Positions 12,762-23,894 of a stretch of DNA of 64,000 bases are shown one piece after another. The notes under the pieces are model-generated. The model had not been told where the DNA came from and searched no databases. It worked only from the letters and a program-made list of their open reading frames with translations. How positions within the stretch are numbered: position 1 is the stretch's first letter; each line of letters starts with the position of its first letter. The stretch spans positions 71,450,322 through 71,514,321 of the forward strand of contig NW_026262593.1 of assembly GCF_021869535.1 (NCBI RefSeq). Direction: 5' to 3'. This stretch comes from Mytilus californianus. Lineage: Eukaryota; Mollusca; Bivalvia; Mytilida; Mytilidae. The position numbers and the translations under genes are program-made.

Positions 12762-12930
12762 AGGGGAGGTATTTCCCGATAATTGAAGATATAAAGCGAG
12801 CGAATTGAGTAAAACTTTTTTTGGACGATTTTATACTAAAATTTAATATATATCGTGAAATTAATAAAAATAAATAATTTTGGCGATCAAAGAGTGGGTA
12901 CGCCCATTACGCCCCCCCCCCCCCCCCCTT
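12762..12930 (+). repeat. Family S copy 2 followed by a 17-base C run
   Basis: It aligns with 9975-10060 through the TTGAAGRTATARAGC and TTTTTTTGGACGATT words. Downstream at 12912-12928 is an uninterrupted run of 17 C. The C run may be internal to the repeat, but the 9975 copy does not extend that far. Confidence 0.5.
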
Positions 12931-12959
12931 TTTGGGTCTGCTGAGATCACTGTATGATA

Positions 12960-15010
12960 ATGGTGAACAGCTGGGTGTTATGGGACCAAAATGCACATTG
13001 CAGTTGAAGACAATGTTGATACAAATAATTCACATTATTTAATATCATGCATGGTTTTTGTTTTTATTTATTTTTCTGACATCGAAAGACATATTTGACC
13101 AAAACGTCTCTAAAATAAGTACTAAGCTTAACTTCCAACATATATTGTGTTTTAATTGGTCATGAATGTCTTTCCCATACATTTTGGTATAATTTCTTAA
13201 CTTTTTCAAAACTAAGTTGAAGTATTGAGCCATTTTTTATTTTTTGAAATGTTTATAAAAATGCCATATTATTGTTATATTCTCAAAGAAGCTATCAATA
13301 TGATAAAAATCCAGATCTATATCTTGACTCGCTCTGAGGACTCGCTATGTATCTAGCTGTTACAACCATAGCGAAATCACAGAAGTTACTCTAATTAGAT
13401 TGATGAAGTTGCGATACTATCAGTTTTGGGGGAGGTTGAGAAACCTTTTGAAAAATTGCCTCGGTGTGAAATAATATCAAAGGAAATAATGACACAATCT
13501 CTTTTGATGCGAGCAAAAATAATGCCTAAGATTTTACATATTTTACATATATATAATGTTTTGTCTGTCCTAACTCCTTCCTTCAAGTATTTACGGTCAT
13601 TTATATTTCACACGACACAACTATTTCTCCCTTCATAGACACACCTATACATGTATAATAAATGTGTTGGCTATCTTTGATAGCAAAATATAATGTGAAA
13701 ATAGATTAAAGTGTAATATTTTCAAAGTCACGTTTTTTCTGCAATTGCTCAAAGGAGATAAAATCAACTTTAGATAAAATATTAGTCTAAAGTGACTCAG
13801 GAAATCAATATTGACAGAACGAAACATGTTAAGCCTTAATTAATCGAGTGTTTCTAATTCCCGTTTCCTTGTCTGTGTGCTTGCATAATTCAATGAAACA
13901 AAGAATTATTTTTTTTGAAGTTAAAGTGAATATTTTTATCAATTACTTCAAATTATAATTTCAGAGTCGAATTTATTTAAATCCGGAAACGGAAATGAAT
14001 TCCAAAACTTGTCGAGAGCGGTTGTGTTATTTTGTCATAAAAACAAATAAGACACAATATCCTTAACCCTTGAATAACCTTAAAAATATATTGATAAAAA
14101 ACTGTCTTTTCATTTAATGTGTTTCGATCTGGTAAACAATATTGAAGCGAAAATGCACTTATTTTGTACACCGCATGTTTAAAAATAATTCTGGATAATT
14201 ACATAGCCAAATGTATATAAAGTATGCTAGAAGCAAAGTATACGCATCGGCATTTGCAAAGAGATACTCGAGAGGATAGATTAACCTTCCTATCAAGTTT
14301 AAGTGAAATCTGTCAAAGATTGTAATGATAAAAGCATTTCATTTTGACAGTGCAACATTATAAATCGCATATCACAAATTACTCTGTAAAAACGAACAAT
14401 GATGAATGATAGCTTGCATGTTACAAGAAATGGAATGACTTTAATTAAACAGGTTTCAATCGAACTTAATGAGAGAGCTTGCAAGATTGCGATGCAATTA
14501 CTAACGATTATCAAAATTGAAGGAAATGTTCATCTTAAATTCAAATTGATGTGCACTAGGTTGTTTTGAATTGATTGATCTATCAAATGTTTGTATTACG
14601 AAGCAAATCTTATTTCGTTTTTTCTTTCTTTTTTTTTTTTTTTTTGTCGAAAAAATCATTCTATGGACTTGATTTTAGAAGCAAAGACATTAATTTCGTT
14701 TAACGAGATCCTGGATAGTTTGAATCCAATTACAGGCAAATAACTTTCGTTTGAAGCAATTGACATATAGTGGACATTATGGTTAAAGGCACATTTTCAG
14801 ACTGAGCTAATAAGCTTCACTTCCGTATGATAAAATTATATTGAAAATTACGACATTAACTGCATTTATCAAAATAAGCAACATCGTGGCACGAGACATT
14901 GACATATTGATTGATTGATTGGTTGGTTGTTGGGTGTTTTTCGCCCAGCTGCAATACCAATGCATATTTTATACCTATAACATGTGCATCTTGTATATGT
15001 TACTTCTACG
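12960..15010. other. Non-coding stretch, nothing identified
   Basis: AT-rich sequence with an 18-base T run after a TTTCTTTC stretch near 14630. Short open frames on both strands have no recognised motifs. Confidence 0.4.
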
Positions 15011-15013
15011 TCA

Positions 15014-15072
15014 TTTAGTCTTTGGTGGAAAGTTGTCTCATTGGCAATCACACAACATCTTCTTATTTTTAG
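15014..15072 (-). repeat. Dispersed repeat fragment (family G, minus copy)
   Basis: The sequence GAAAGTTGTCTCATTGGCAA, then CACACAACATCTTCTTATTT, is the reverse complement of the AGATGTGGTATGAGTGCCAATGAGACAAC words at 54240 and 60625. Only the terminal ~60 bp is preserved. Confidence 0.6.
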
Positions 15073-15302
15073 ATGTCATAGTGTACTTTACAGCCACGCC
15101 GAGCCACTTTTTAAATCTTCTTATGTGTAAAGTTACAGTTCAGAGGAGTTAGAAGACGGATAACGCTTCCCGGATATTTATTTAATTTTGAAATCAAGCC
15201 AACCAGTCTGAAGTGGTGACTCTTCCTCCTAAATGCCACGAACTTGTCGGAGAACCATAAGAATAATACAAATTTTAAAGTGTCCTATCTAACTGAACCC
15301 AT

Positions 15303-15395
15303 TGGCGGATCCTAGTTTTTTTTAGTTATGTGAACGTTTCATAGTGTTCCGGGGGTTAGAACCTCTCTTTTTTCAAAATGGCCGGATCCGCGCTG
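15303..15395. mobile_element. Short element with GGATCC-type inverted ends
   Basis: The left end GGCGGATCCTAG faces the right end, which reads GCGCGGATCCGGCC on the minus strand. The termini resemble those at 10167-10320. It abuts a tRNA-like sequence to the right. It could instead be part of that SINE rather than a separate element. Confidence 0.35.
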
Positions 15396-15466
15396 TGAAC
15401 CAGGCATCGAACCCTTGACCTCTTGCACTTAAGGCGAGTAGGCTAAGCAGAGACCAACGAGAGCAT
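15395..15466 (-). mobile_element. tRNA-like SINE head
   Basis: The minus strand has the layout of a tRNA-derived SINE 5' region: a CTCGTTGGTCTCTGCTTAGC start, then CTACTCGCCTTAAGTGCAAG, then the B box GGGTTCGATGCC (plus-strand 15402-15413). The B box matches the pol III consensus closely and the A box is poor. The stems are not convincing as a functional tRNA, so I read it as a SINE remnant, different from the family at 8698. Confidence 0.5.
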
Positions 15467-15469
15467 GTC

Positions 15470-16610
15470 ACCAAAAAAGCTAGCATAAATATGAAAAAGG
15501 TGTATATATAAGTGTTACAATTTCAATGACCGAACACCTGCGTGCATTGATGTCGTTTCACGTTTCTCCGATTTTCATAATTGTCAGATTCAATGACATA
15601 GATCAAGCATCATGGTTATGCAAACGCTTGTAGAACAATTAAAGAGTACATTAATTGAAGAAAACGTTTTCCGGTTCTGTAATGAAGTTTACAGCTTTCT
15701 ACGACTAATCATAATTACAACCTCAAAGCTTTAGCTATATATCTAATTCATGAAAATGTGATTGTGTGTATCGCAATGCATCATGGACAGGAAACATTTT
15801 TCTGGACTATATTTCTAAGTTTTCAAATTATACTCTATATCACATGTCCTCGTTTTCAAGAAATATAATTTTGAATAATAAATCTGTCTGAAGAGTTTTT
15901 CCCAATAATAAATTTGAATGTAACTGGTGACACGAAACTTTGTATAGATGTGCATGTCAAATTAGTGTATAGTTTTTCAAAATTAGGCCTTAAAGTTAAA
16001 CATCCGTCAAGTTCCAAATCTTTTTCAAATGATTTTTTGAAGTATTCTGCTATATATACAAAAGTTACATGCCGATCCCCTTTTGGTGACCTACTTCATA
16101 AATATGATCGGTTTGAAGCTTTTCTTCGTTTCAGTAAAATAAATGCACTCAATATATTGTCTCTGTCACAATGTAATCAGTGCCAAAGTTAAATCTTTCT
16201 TTTATTCTGGTAGTAAAAATCCTTCTTTTATTTCTGACTTGAGTTTACAACCGCAGGGTCGTTTGCGATAAAAAGAAAGCAATAAATTCACGCCAAGTGA
16301 AGTTTGCGTTTCTAATTTTTCTTCAATAAAGCATCACTCTGGTTAACAAGTGAAACTGTAATCCAACTAAAGCGGTTTATTGATCTTGTAGTTTTAAGAT
16401 TTGTGTTATAAAAGAAAATGCAAATTTTCCTCGTTAATTTTTTCCAATTCGTGTAACAACACTGAGGTCTCCTGGAAGTCGAATCATTCGGAACAAAATC
16501 TTTTTATTTTTGTTCATTGATAAATACAACTATTCGCTTTCAAAATTGACATAATTGTATTATTGTGAACCAATATTTGTAAACGTGATTGAAATCGGAA
16601 ATCTCTTTAA
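15470..16610. other. Non-coding stretch, nothing identified
   Basis: AT-rich sequence. An open frame at 15914-16192 (starting TTG, about 92 codons) is within chance expectation and resembles nothing I recognise. Confidence 0.4.
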
Positions 16611-16613
16611 CAG

Positions 16614-16828
16614 CAGTTAACCTTTCCGGACAGAAACATGACACAAAACGCAAAGTGAAAAACATTCGATCCATGTTAACTGTAATAGAAGAGTACCGAA
16701 GCTACGGTGGCAAAATGAAAATAGAAACACTGATCCATAGATTAATATTAACCAGGGATTCTGGGTCACTCACTGCCCTACAAGACCAACCGACTGGAAG
16801 TAGAGTTTTGACCAAGATATCAAGCTAA
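16614..16828 (+). CDS. Possible terminal coding exon, unidentified
   Basis: After the acceptor-like CTCTTTAACAG the frame reads about 71 codons with more balanced codon use than its surroundings (segments such as MLTVIEEYRSYGG and LTALQDQPTGSRV) and stops with TAA at 16826-16828. An AATAAA overlaps that stop. I recognise no domain, and no upstream exon can be linked. The length is within chance expectation, so this is a weak candidate. Confidence 0.18.
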
Positions 16829-17215
16829 TAAAAAAACTCCATAACCAAAAGTTTAATACATGTACAGATAAGAATCAAAACTAAACCAAAATCAATACCG
16901 TGAACACCAAGAAACACGGAAGTGTATCAATGTCCTGTTAAAAAAATCCGATATAGTGACATAAACATAGGTCGCCAAAACTAGAAGCAAGTACTAAATC
17001 ATTAAAGCGTAAGTGAAAATTAAGTTTTTGGGTAATGATTATTGTAAAATATTAATATTTAAAATTTCATTAAGACGCATCTTAAAATCTGCCTATAACA
17101 GACCAATCATGGCTACTATGTTACCTTTGTCAATGAATAACCATATTTACATCGTACATCATGCTGGCACTAAATGTAAATGAATATTCTGCATTTACCG
17201 TGCATTCCTTAAACA

Positions 17216-17358
17216 AGGGTCTGGATGGGGTCTCTCATTTCTTTATTTTTTAATGTTTTATACCATTTTCTCTATTCTTTATCAATTTTGCCCATTATTC
17301 TCTATTCTTTATTTGTTTGCCCGATTTTACTCTATTCTTTATTTTTTGGTCAATTTTC
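17216..17358 (+). mobile_element. Family I element, copy 2, right end eroded
   Basis: The left terminus AGGGTCTGGATGGGG matches that of 10680-11196 and the reversed copy at 34639-34822. The core has about three units with CTCTATTCTTTAT and TTTGCCC words, of irregular spacing. No right terminus is visible before 17360, where the sequence becomes less AT-rich. Confidence 0.65.
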
Positions 17359-17429
17359 TGGGTTTTGGAGTGCATGCTAACGCGGACTATTTACAACTTG
17401 TTGTACTGTACAGCGTTGAGTCAGTTTAG

Positions 17430-17549
17430 TTTACTGTGAATATAGATCAGTGTGTCGTTGAACCATACACCCAGGTTAACATCTTGCAGCTAGCAGATAA
17501 TGAGGAGCTGATCCAGCACGTCCTTTCAGCTGTAAGGACTGTGACGTGA
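17430..17549 (+). CDS. Coding-like island, possible 42-nt exon 17490-17531
   Basis: Between two transposable elements lies a less AT-rich patch with a 39-codon frame (includes NILQLADNEELIQHVLSAV). Within it, 17490-17531 is bounded by a good acceptor (ATCTTGCAG) and a good donor (GTAAGG), both in phase 0, and would encode 14 residues, LADNEELIQHVLSA. The codon choice differs from the surrounding DNA. I do not recognise the protein. It may be a true small exon, an exon relic, or chance. Confidence 0.22.
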   Translation, partial: FTVNIDQCVVEPYTQVNILQLADNEELIQHVLSAVRTVT

Positions 17550-17578
17550 CTGCAAATGATTTGATGAGACCGAGTTAA

Positions 17579-18015
17579 GGTAGCACGGTAGTATTTGCAT
17601 TCCAGAATTTAGGTTGCTCTTTTGTGTACCCTACTTAGGTCAATGTATCTGAACAGTGTGATTGGACTAAAAATACAGTATCAACTGAACATACTTTCCC
17701 AAACTGAGGGATGAATCAGGTGTAGAAAAATATGAAATAATTTTACAAAAAGGTGAAAATGAATTTTTGAGAATTTTTTTAAATTTTGTATTCACTGCAT
17801 GATAAAAGACCTAAAAGCACTAGTGGCCTTAGGTTTTTAAAAATAGCAAAAAAAGTAAACGGTCATGATACATATTCAAATTTATTTCTGATTAGTATAA
17901 TGAAAGTACTTCAGTTAACTGTGTATGTAGAATTTTTCGCAGTGCTAGAAAGTGGTGAAAATCCTAAAAAGGCTATCATTATCCCTTATGGGCCAGGAAA
18001 TACTACCGTGCCACC
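17579..18015 (+). mobile_element. 437-bp TTAA-flanked TIR element (family J, copy 1)
   Basis: The termini are perfect inverted repeats apart from one base: GGTAGCACGGTAGTATTT on the left, and GGTGGCACGGTAGTATTT for the right end read on the minus strand. Both sides are flanked by TTAA (17575-17578, 18016-18019), the target duplication typical of piggyBac-type transposons. There is no transposase. The 77-codon frame inside ends in the flanking TTAA and is repeated exactly in copy 2; it shows no known motif. The copy is 99.5% identical to 19249-19685. Confidence 0.8.
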
Positions 18016-18019
18016 TTAA

Positions 18020-19244
18020 CTGGGATATATATGTTTACACAAAATCAATAAAGGTATTTGTTTTACCTATGCAATTTGTAAGTTTATCAATAAAAAGTTG
18101 ATTAAGGGCAACTAGAATAAAAACAGCCCTTAAATTTCACCCCTGGGAGTGAAAATTGCTGATTCAGCAAATTTTGCCTGATCTGTGGGTAATAATGTTA
18201 ATATTTACCTAGAAAGTAAAATTTCTTTATTTTTAAGTAACTTGCAATACATTTTTAATTATAAAGTTTAGTTTTAACTTTTCGCAGTGTCTGACACTTG
18301 TGCAACAACTGGAATTTGAGACGCAACATATTTTAGTCGCCTGTACCTCCTATAATTTTCACCGTAATAAATAAAGTGCATAATTTTTTATTTTTTTCCA
18401 CACAAGTACAGCTATACTAGTTTTCTTCAGGTTTAATTTGTAGTTCTGTGGTAACATGACACCAGTAAAGAGCTTTTTTGGAACTAGTAAGTGGTTAAGG
18501 GATCCTTACTTATTCATTTAGCCCTCATATTTAGCTGAAATAGAGATAGCATTAGGGGTTTCTTTACATTGACAAGACAATTTTTTGGACAAAGAATGTG
18601 ATTATGATTGTATATCAGCAAGATTAAATAGTTTATTCATTTTCCATGCAAATGTCATTAATTTATTTGATTTTCTGACCCTGAAAAGCACAATAAAGCT
18701 AAATTGATTATGTAAGGGGACATAATTTAACTGAATGCATACATGAGAAATAGACAATGAGTCAACTTAAAGATATATTCTAGTACATGTATTGTCAAAA
18801 AAATCTTTGAATAATAGTAAACTGCCATCTAAAGAGTCTTGTTATATTGCCTTCATAATCTGGAAATGCTTAAAGGAATGTAAGGCATGCTGTAAAATGT
18901 GGAATGGACTTTACTATCAGTTTTCATGATTTGGTGCTTAAACTGTTTCTTTCAGTCAGATTAACTATAAATAGAGTTGGCAATCCAATAATTCCTCCTG
19001 AATCACCATGGTTTACTTCTGTGTTGATTTGAAACAACATATATTTGGGTTTTGTTCACTCCTTAAGTAAAAATGTTCAGATGAAAAAAAGTGAAAATCT
19101 GCCAGCTGGGGTAGGGGTATACTTTTTAATTTTTTTTTGGTAAGAAATAAGTGAAGACTAGTATTCTTTATTGTAATATGTTTCCTAGTAAGAAGTCTAT
19201 GCATCATAGGTGTCATGACAGATTTCAAGTTTGTAATGTCTTGG
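18020..19244. other. 1.2-kb segment between two identical elements
   Basis: No gene or other repeat is recognised. It is AT-rich with no long open frame on the plus strand; a minus-strand frame at 19013-19270 runs into copy 2 of the flanking element. Its interest is only positional: it is bracketed by near-identical direct 437-bp elements. Confidence 0.5.
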
Positions 19245-19248
19245 TTGA

Positions 19249-19685
19249 GGTAGCACGGTAGTATTTGCATTCCAGAATTTAGGTTGCTCTTTTGTGTACC
19301 CTACTTAAGTCAATGTATCTGAACAGTGTGATTGGACTAAAAATACAGTATCAACTGAACATACTTTCCCAAACTGAGGGATGAGTCAGGTGTAGAAAAA
19401 TATGAAATAATTTTACAAAAAGGTGAAAATGAATTTTTGAGAATTTTTTTAAATTTTGTATTCACTGCATGATAAAAGACCTAAAAGCACTAGTGGCCTT
19501 AGGTTTTTAAAAATAGCAAAAAAAGTAAACGGTCATGATACATATTCAAATTTATTTCTGATTAGTATAATGAAAGTACTTCAGTTAACTGTGTATGTAG
19601 AATTTTTCGCAGTGCTAGAAAGTGGTGAAAATCCTAAAAAGGCTATCATTATCCCTTATGGGCCAGGAAATACTACCGTGCCACC
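19249..19685 (+). mobile_element. 437-bp TTAA-flanked TIR element (family J, copy 2)
   Basis: By eye there are two differences from copy 1 in 437 positions (CTTAAGTC for CTTAGGTC, GATGAGTC for GATGAATC). The right flank is TTAA (19686-19689). The left flank is TTGA (19245-19248), one base away from TTAA. Orientation is the same as copy 1, with a start-to-start distance of 1670 bp. Near-identity in an otherwise decayed landscape implies recent insertion or recent local duplication. Confidence 0.8.
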
Positions 19686-19689
19686 TTAA

Positions 19690-22480
19690 GACGAGTGTGG
19701 ATACGCAAGTAGGAAAGATCGATTACGGTGAAGGGCTGAATTATTCGGGTTAAATATCATCGTGTAAATTAGATCGGACTAACGCACTCTTGGTGTGCAT
19801 CTAAAACATACAACGAAACGAAGCCAAGAATGAACGTGTTCTAATTGCCTATATACAGTACATACCGAAAAATACAATGGTCACAGATTTGGGCTACTTG
19901 GATACATAAACTTTCACTAATAATAAGATCTACCTGTATTAGGTAAATTTATCATAAAATTTAGCTACTGTCACGACAAAACCAATTCTGATTTCATTAA
20001 ATTAGCTTTCTTATCGAACTATACCTGACCTAGTAATAGGGGAATACACAAAATAAGTACTCCTTATCAAAACTATGGTTAACATGACAAATAGAAAGGA
20101 TATGAATATCATTCCTATACAAGTAATGTGTATTCTAATTAGGTCAGATATTTTCAATAAAACAATCAATTGGAAAAGTAAAAATCGAGAGTAAGCAAGA
20201 TAAATTCTGTGACAAAATATTTGAATAAAATACAACTTAAAAATGAAAAGTTAATTTGATTTTACAGCAAGATATTCTTAAATATACTTATAAACTTCAA
20301 CTGGCTTTGCATATATTGTCAGATAGATCTACATCCAACATGCCTGACATGGTATAAACACTGTGTTTATTTGTTGCTTGTATGGTGTCCTCAAGATGTC
20401 ATTTTATCGTTTTTTATTGTTGTTGTTTCAGGGAGATATATCCCACTCAAAAAAGGAAAACTTGCCTTCCATCTGAGTACGGTCGTCCCCATTTTGCCAT
20501 CATTCTCATAGGCGCTTGGGACTTGTATCCTCTTTCTTCATTTTTATCTCTTTTAGGGTGTGGAATTCAATATTTGATATAATGATAACAGAATCTATTG
20601 TAATTGTAATAATGTATGGATAAAAGCAAGAACACATTGACTAATTTGAGATAAGTTAAAATATTAAAGAATATGTACGAGACAAATTCAACACAATAAA
20701 AAAAGATAAAGAAAAAGGGGTACCATGCTCCAAGCGCCTCAGCGTGATTATTCCTAATACCCGAAAATCTGTAATATCGCATAATGGACCATTTCGAATT
20801 TGCAACAGAAAAGTAGTAAAGCTTATAAAAATGTTGCTGGGTTTATTTGTCAATGTAACTCTTAATTCTTTTAATGAATTCCACATAGAAGACGATTTAT
20901 TTTAATTTGGATGTAATTTCCCAGAGAGTCAAATTTGTAATTGGTTTTCGTCTAGACGTTGGGCGTTATGAAAATCTCATCACTGCTACTTTGTATTGAG
21001 ACTTTCTTATAATGTGAATATCAAGGGAAATGTTACATTAGGATATTCTACTTATATATAAATAGGAGAGAAACACGACACGCATGTCAATACAGTTTAC
21101 ATGTCATAACAGCATTAATCAATGCGCATGCTTATTGTAACAGATTCATCTGCATTATTAGCAACAAACATTGTATGAAATTGAAGAACTGGTTAGATGA
21201 AAAAACCAAAATCAGTATTTTGAACTCTGATGTTTGCAAACAAGAGAAGATCTTTTTGCTTGTGGGTTCGACTTCAAATAAACATGATAGATACATCCAT
21301 AGACATTCCAGCAGACCCATGCATATACTAATTCTATAGATTTTCACAAAAATATCTTTATTTGTTCAAGCTTTCTCTTCCAAGTCAAGCAGACACTGAA
21401 TTATAGAAAGTCAGTCGTGCTTCAAACCTAACAAAAATGTGCAGCATTTTAAAAGATTTATAACCGGTGAGTATTTTTTGCACCTGCATATGCAATACAA
21501 TACTATAAATATATTCATCAATATGTCAAACTGTTTAATCTATTAAGCTTAAATTCAAATGATAATAAATTCTCTTAAAAACCTTAAACATTTTGTTCTC
21601 TCTAATTCAACATTTGGCTTTGGAAACGTGAGGATGAAGCAAGTATATAAACGACATTTCTCTTCAAAATTTCACTTTGCAAAAGAATAATTAAGACTTA
21701 AATTAATTTAAATTTGTCTTACCCTGGCCAATTTCTTGGCAGACCTCGATCTATTATCTAAAGATGAAGTTGTGGCCATGTTCGTACACTCCAAAGTAAA
21801 CAAAAACACAAATATGTCACTAAATTCTTATTACATCAAAAGTTACAGGTACATAGGAAATTCTTCTCTTATTTGATATATTCTCCAGGTGAAACTGTTC
21901 TACAATACCTCAATCTAAATCACCTATTAATGATGTTGACAGAGTGCTTCGAAATGAACATTGAAATGAACATCGAAACATACATTGAAATGTACGCCTA
22001 ATAAGGATATAAATTCTTCTTTAAAAGTCGTATATTATCCTCTAATTCTAATGAGTTTGTTTGATGTCCCCCGAGGTACATTTCCGGACCATTTAACCTT
22101 ATTGAGACATTTAAATCCGAGACATTTTCTTTCACCCACTTACAAGTTTGATAAAACTTTCTTTAAATTTTAAATATTGATTATTTGAGGACTATTTATT
22201 TAATTCGTTAAGATAATATTTATGAATGTGTCATCATTATAGAGATTAGTCTTGTATTTTAACAATAGGGTAGTACTGGACAGACAATACATCCACTGTC
22301 AGAACCGACGTATAGCTGTAATACGTATGTAAAGTTATGCACCCCTGTCGAGACAATTATGGAAACTGTCATGGATTATGCAAAATATAGGATAGCACTT
22401 CATATTTATTTAGCTTTTAGATTAGTATTCTGAAGACAAAGACAAACAGTTTTTAAACGTACGTTCAAATATATCTTAAT
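19690..22480. other. Non-coding stretch with a weak inverted pair
   Basis: At 20510-20560 and 20690-20739 there is an imperfect inverted repeat seeded by AGGCGCTTGG / CCAAGCGCCT, with about 130 bp between the arms. Just before it, a strong acceptor-like tract (TTTTTATTGTTGTTGTTTCAG at about 20411-20431) is followed by an unremarkable open frame to 20580. I cannot support a gene. Confidence 0.4.
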
Positions 22481-22485
22481 ATACG

Positions 22486-22710
22486 ACAAGTCTAAATTGA
22501 AAACAACGTTCAAACCTATGATTGCGTTGGATAAAAACCGCAATTTTATACGTGTGCAGTGGTAGAAGGGTCTAAATACAGCAAAAACAACATTTTCCAA
22601 CAGACCAAAAAAGTGAAAAAGTATATTTTAAGAAAATGCATTTGACTAGCAGGTCGAACAACGGATGTTCTTAAACCCTGCTGACTGGCATTGGCGATTG
22701 CCAAATAAAC
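22486..22710 (+). repeat. Dispersed repeat (family K, copy 1)
   Basis: It aligns nearly base for base with 41512-41750 through GTTCAAACCTATGATTGCG, ATAAAAACCGCAATTTT, AAAAAGTGAAAAAGTATATT, TTTGACTAGCAGGTCGAACA and CTGCTGACTG. It has an internal deletion of about 20 bp relative to copy 2. No terminal inverted repeats are visible. The minus-strand frame at 22406-22600 is internal and non-genic. Confidence 0.8.
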
Positions 22711-22714
22711 GGAT

Positions 22715-23235
22715 CACCAGATGTAACAAAATGGATCTGAACTATTAATTTAATACCAAACAGAAAACAGTAAACTTGCGGAAAAAGAATATACGACATG
22801 TATACAGTTTAGAAAAAGATGTCAATATCAAACTTTAAATGCAAAATTAATTTCATTTTAAATCAATTTTTTAGCCTTTAAAGGTTACTTTCAAATTTAA
22901 AAATTATCAAAAATATGAATCATTGAAAGTGAATGGTTAATTGTCATTCAAATCAAAAACTAGTATGTAAGAAATTTTGAATATGTTCAGGTAAGATGTC
23001 GTTTTTCTCATTACGTCACGAAGATTGTTATCATTACACATTTGATCAATTTCAAATCAGTATTAATGGATCTTAATTGTACAAGTATTGCCCTTAAAGA
23101 TGACCACATAGATAACTATCTACGAACGATCGTGATCAGGATCAATAGAGTGTCATGCCTTTTAAATAAAGATGTCCTGCAGTTTTTAAGTGAGTTGTTT
23201 TTATTTAAATTTCTCTCCTGGCTTTTAGGATTATT
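22715..23235. other. Non-coding stretch, nothing identified
   Basis: AT-rich sequence with no recognised repeat. The short frame at 23042-23251 is within chance length. Confidence 0.4.
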
Positions 23236-23239
23236 ATAT

Positions 23240-23890
23240 AAAGGTATTTGATATCATTATTTTGTTTTGTAGTAGAACAAAAGAAATGAAAAGGAATATG
23301 AATGAATGGAATGGTGATTGATTGATTGTTGGTGTTTAACGCCACTTTCAGTACTATTGGCTATATTGTGGCGGTCAGTTTTTATAGGTGGAGGATGCCG
23401 GAGTGCCAGGAAAGAATCACCGACCTCCGGTAGGAGAACTGACAATCCTAGTCAATTAAGATTAGGAGTCGAACGCTCCTGTCACGTGCGGTGTTCGAGT
23501 GTTGACATGAAAGTGGTACAGTAGATGAACTACTTCGACCACTTGGTCACATAGGTCTCTGCAATGGAAGGAGAAAATGTTGACCATTAACAAAATTAAA
23601 AAAAAAATTCTGTGTAGGTATTTGATATTATTATTTTTGCATTAGAGCAAACAAGATATGAAGAAAAAGACCAATAAATGGAATAGAAGAAGAAAATGTC
23701 GAACATAAGAAAAATAATACATGACATTTGGCAAGTGTGAAATGACAGCGATGTAACTCCTCCTCTGGCTTCAATGACTTTTCTGTATAGGTACTTGATG
23801 TAATTATTTTTGCATTAGATCCGAAAAGAAATGACGAAAAATAACAACAACTTGAACTGAATGAGAAAATTTTTTAACATTCATGACATT
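23240..23890 (+). repeat. Diverged three-unit tandem array interrupted by a SINE
   Basis: The words AAGGTATTTGATATCATTAT (23241), TAGGTATTTGATATTATTAT (23617) and TAGGTACTTGATGTAATTAT (23790) each lead into a shared AAAAGAAATGA-type stretch and then an AATGGAAT/AATGAGAA stretch. Unit 1 is split by the SINE at 23312-23562. The two uninterrupted units are about 170 bp apart. Divergence between units is substantial, so the array is older than the SINE. Confidence 0.65.
23312..23562 (-). mobile_element. tRNA-derived SINE, full length with target duplication (family B, copy 2)
   Basis: It shares with 8698-8954 the words TTGGTGTTTAACGCCACTTT, GGTCAGTTTTTATAGGTGGA and GGAGAACTGACAATCC. The tail side (left) is GATTGATTGATTG. 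The head side (right) is degenerate in its pol III boxes. It is bounded by the 7-bp repeat AATGGAA at 23305-23311 and 23563-23569, and the array unit resumes after it, which supports true insertion. Confidence 0.8.
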
Positions 23891-23894
23891 TTGC

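Noticed and set aside
15395-15466. A functional tRNA gene
   Set aside because: The B box is good, but the A box is poor and the acceptor and anticodon stems do not pair convincingly; a SINE head fits better.
17579-19685. The two 437-bp direct repeats as LTRs of a retrotransposon
   Set aside because: Each copy has its own inverted ends and TTAA flank, there is no primer-binding site or polypurine tract that I can see, and no gag or pol text lies between them.
20382-20582. Exon after the strong pyrimidine tract and CAG near 20431
   Set aside because: The following frame has no donor or recognised domain, and part of it pairs with an inverted sequence at 20690-20739, suggesting a repeat.
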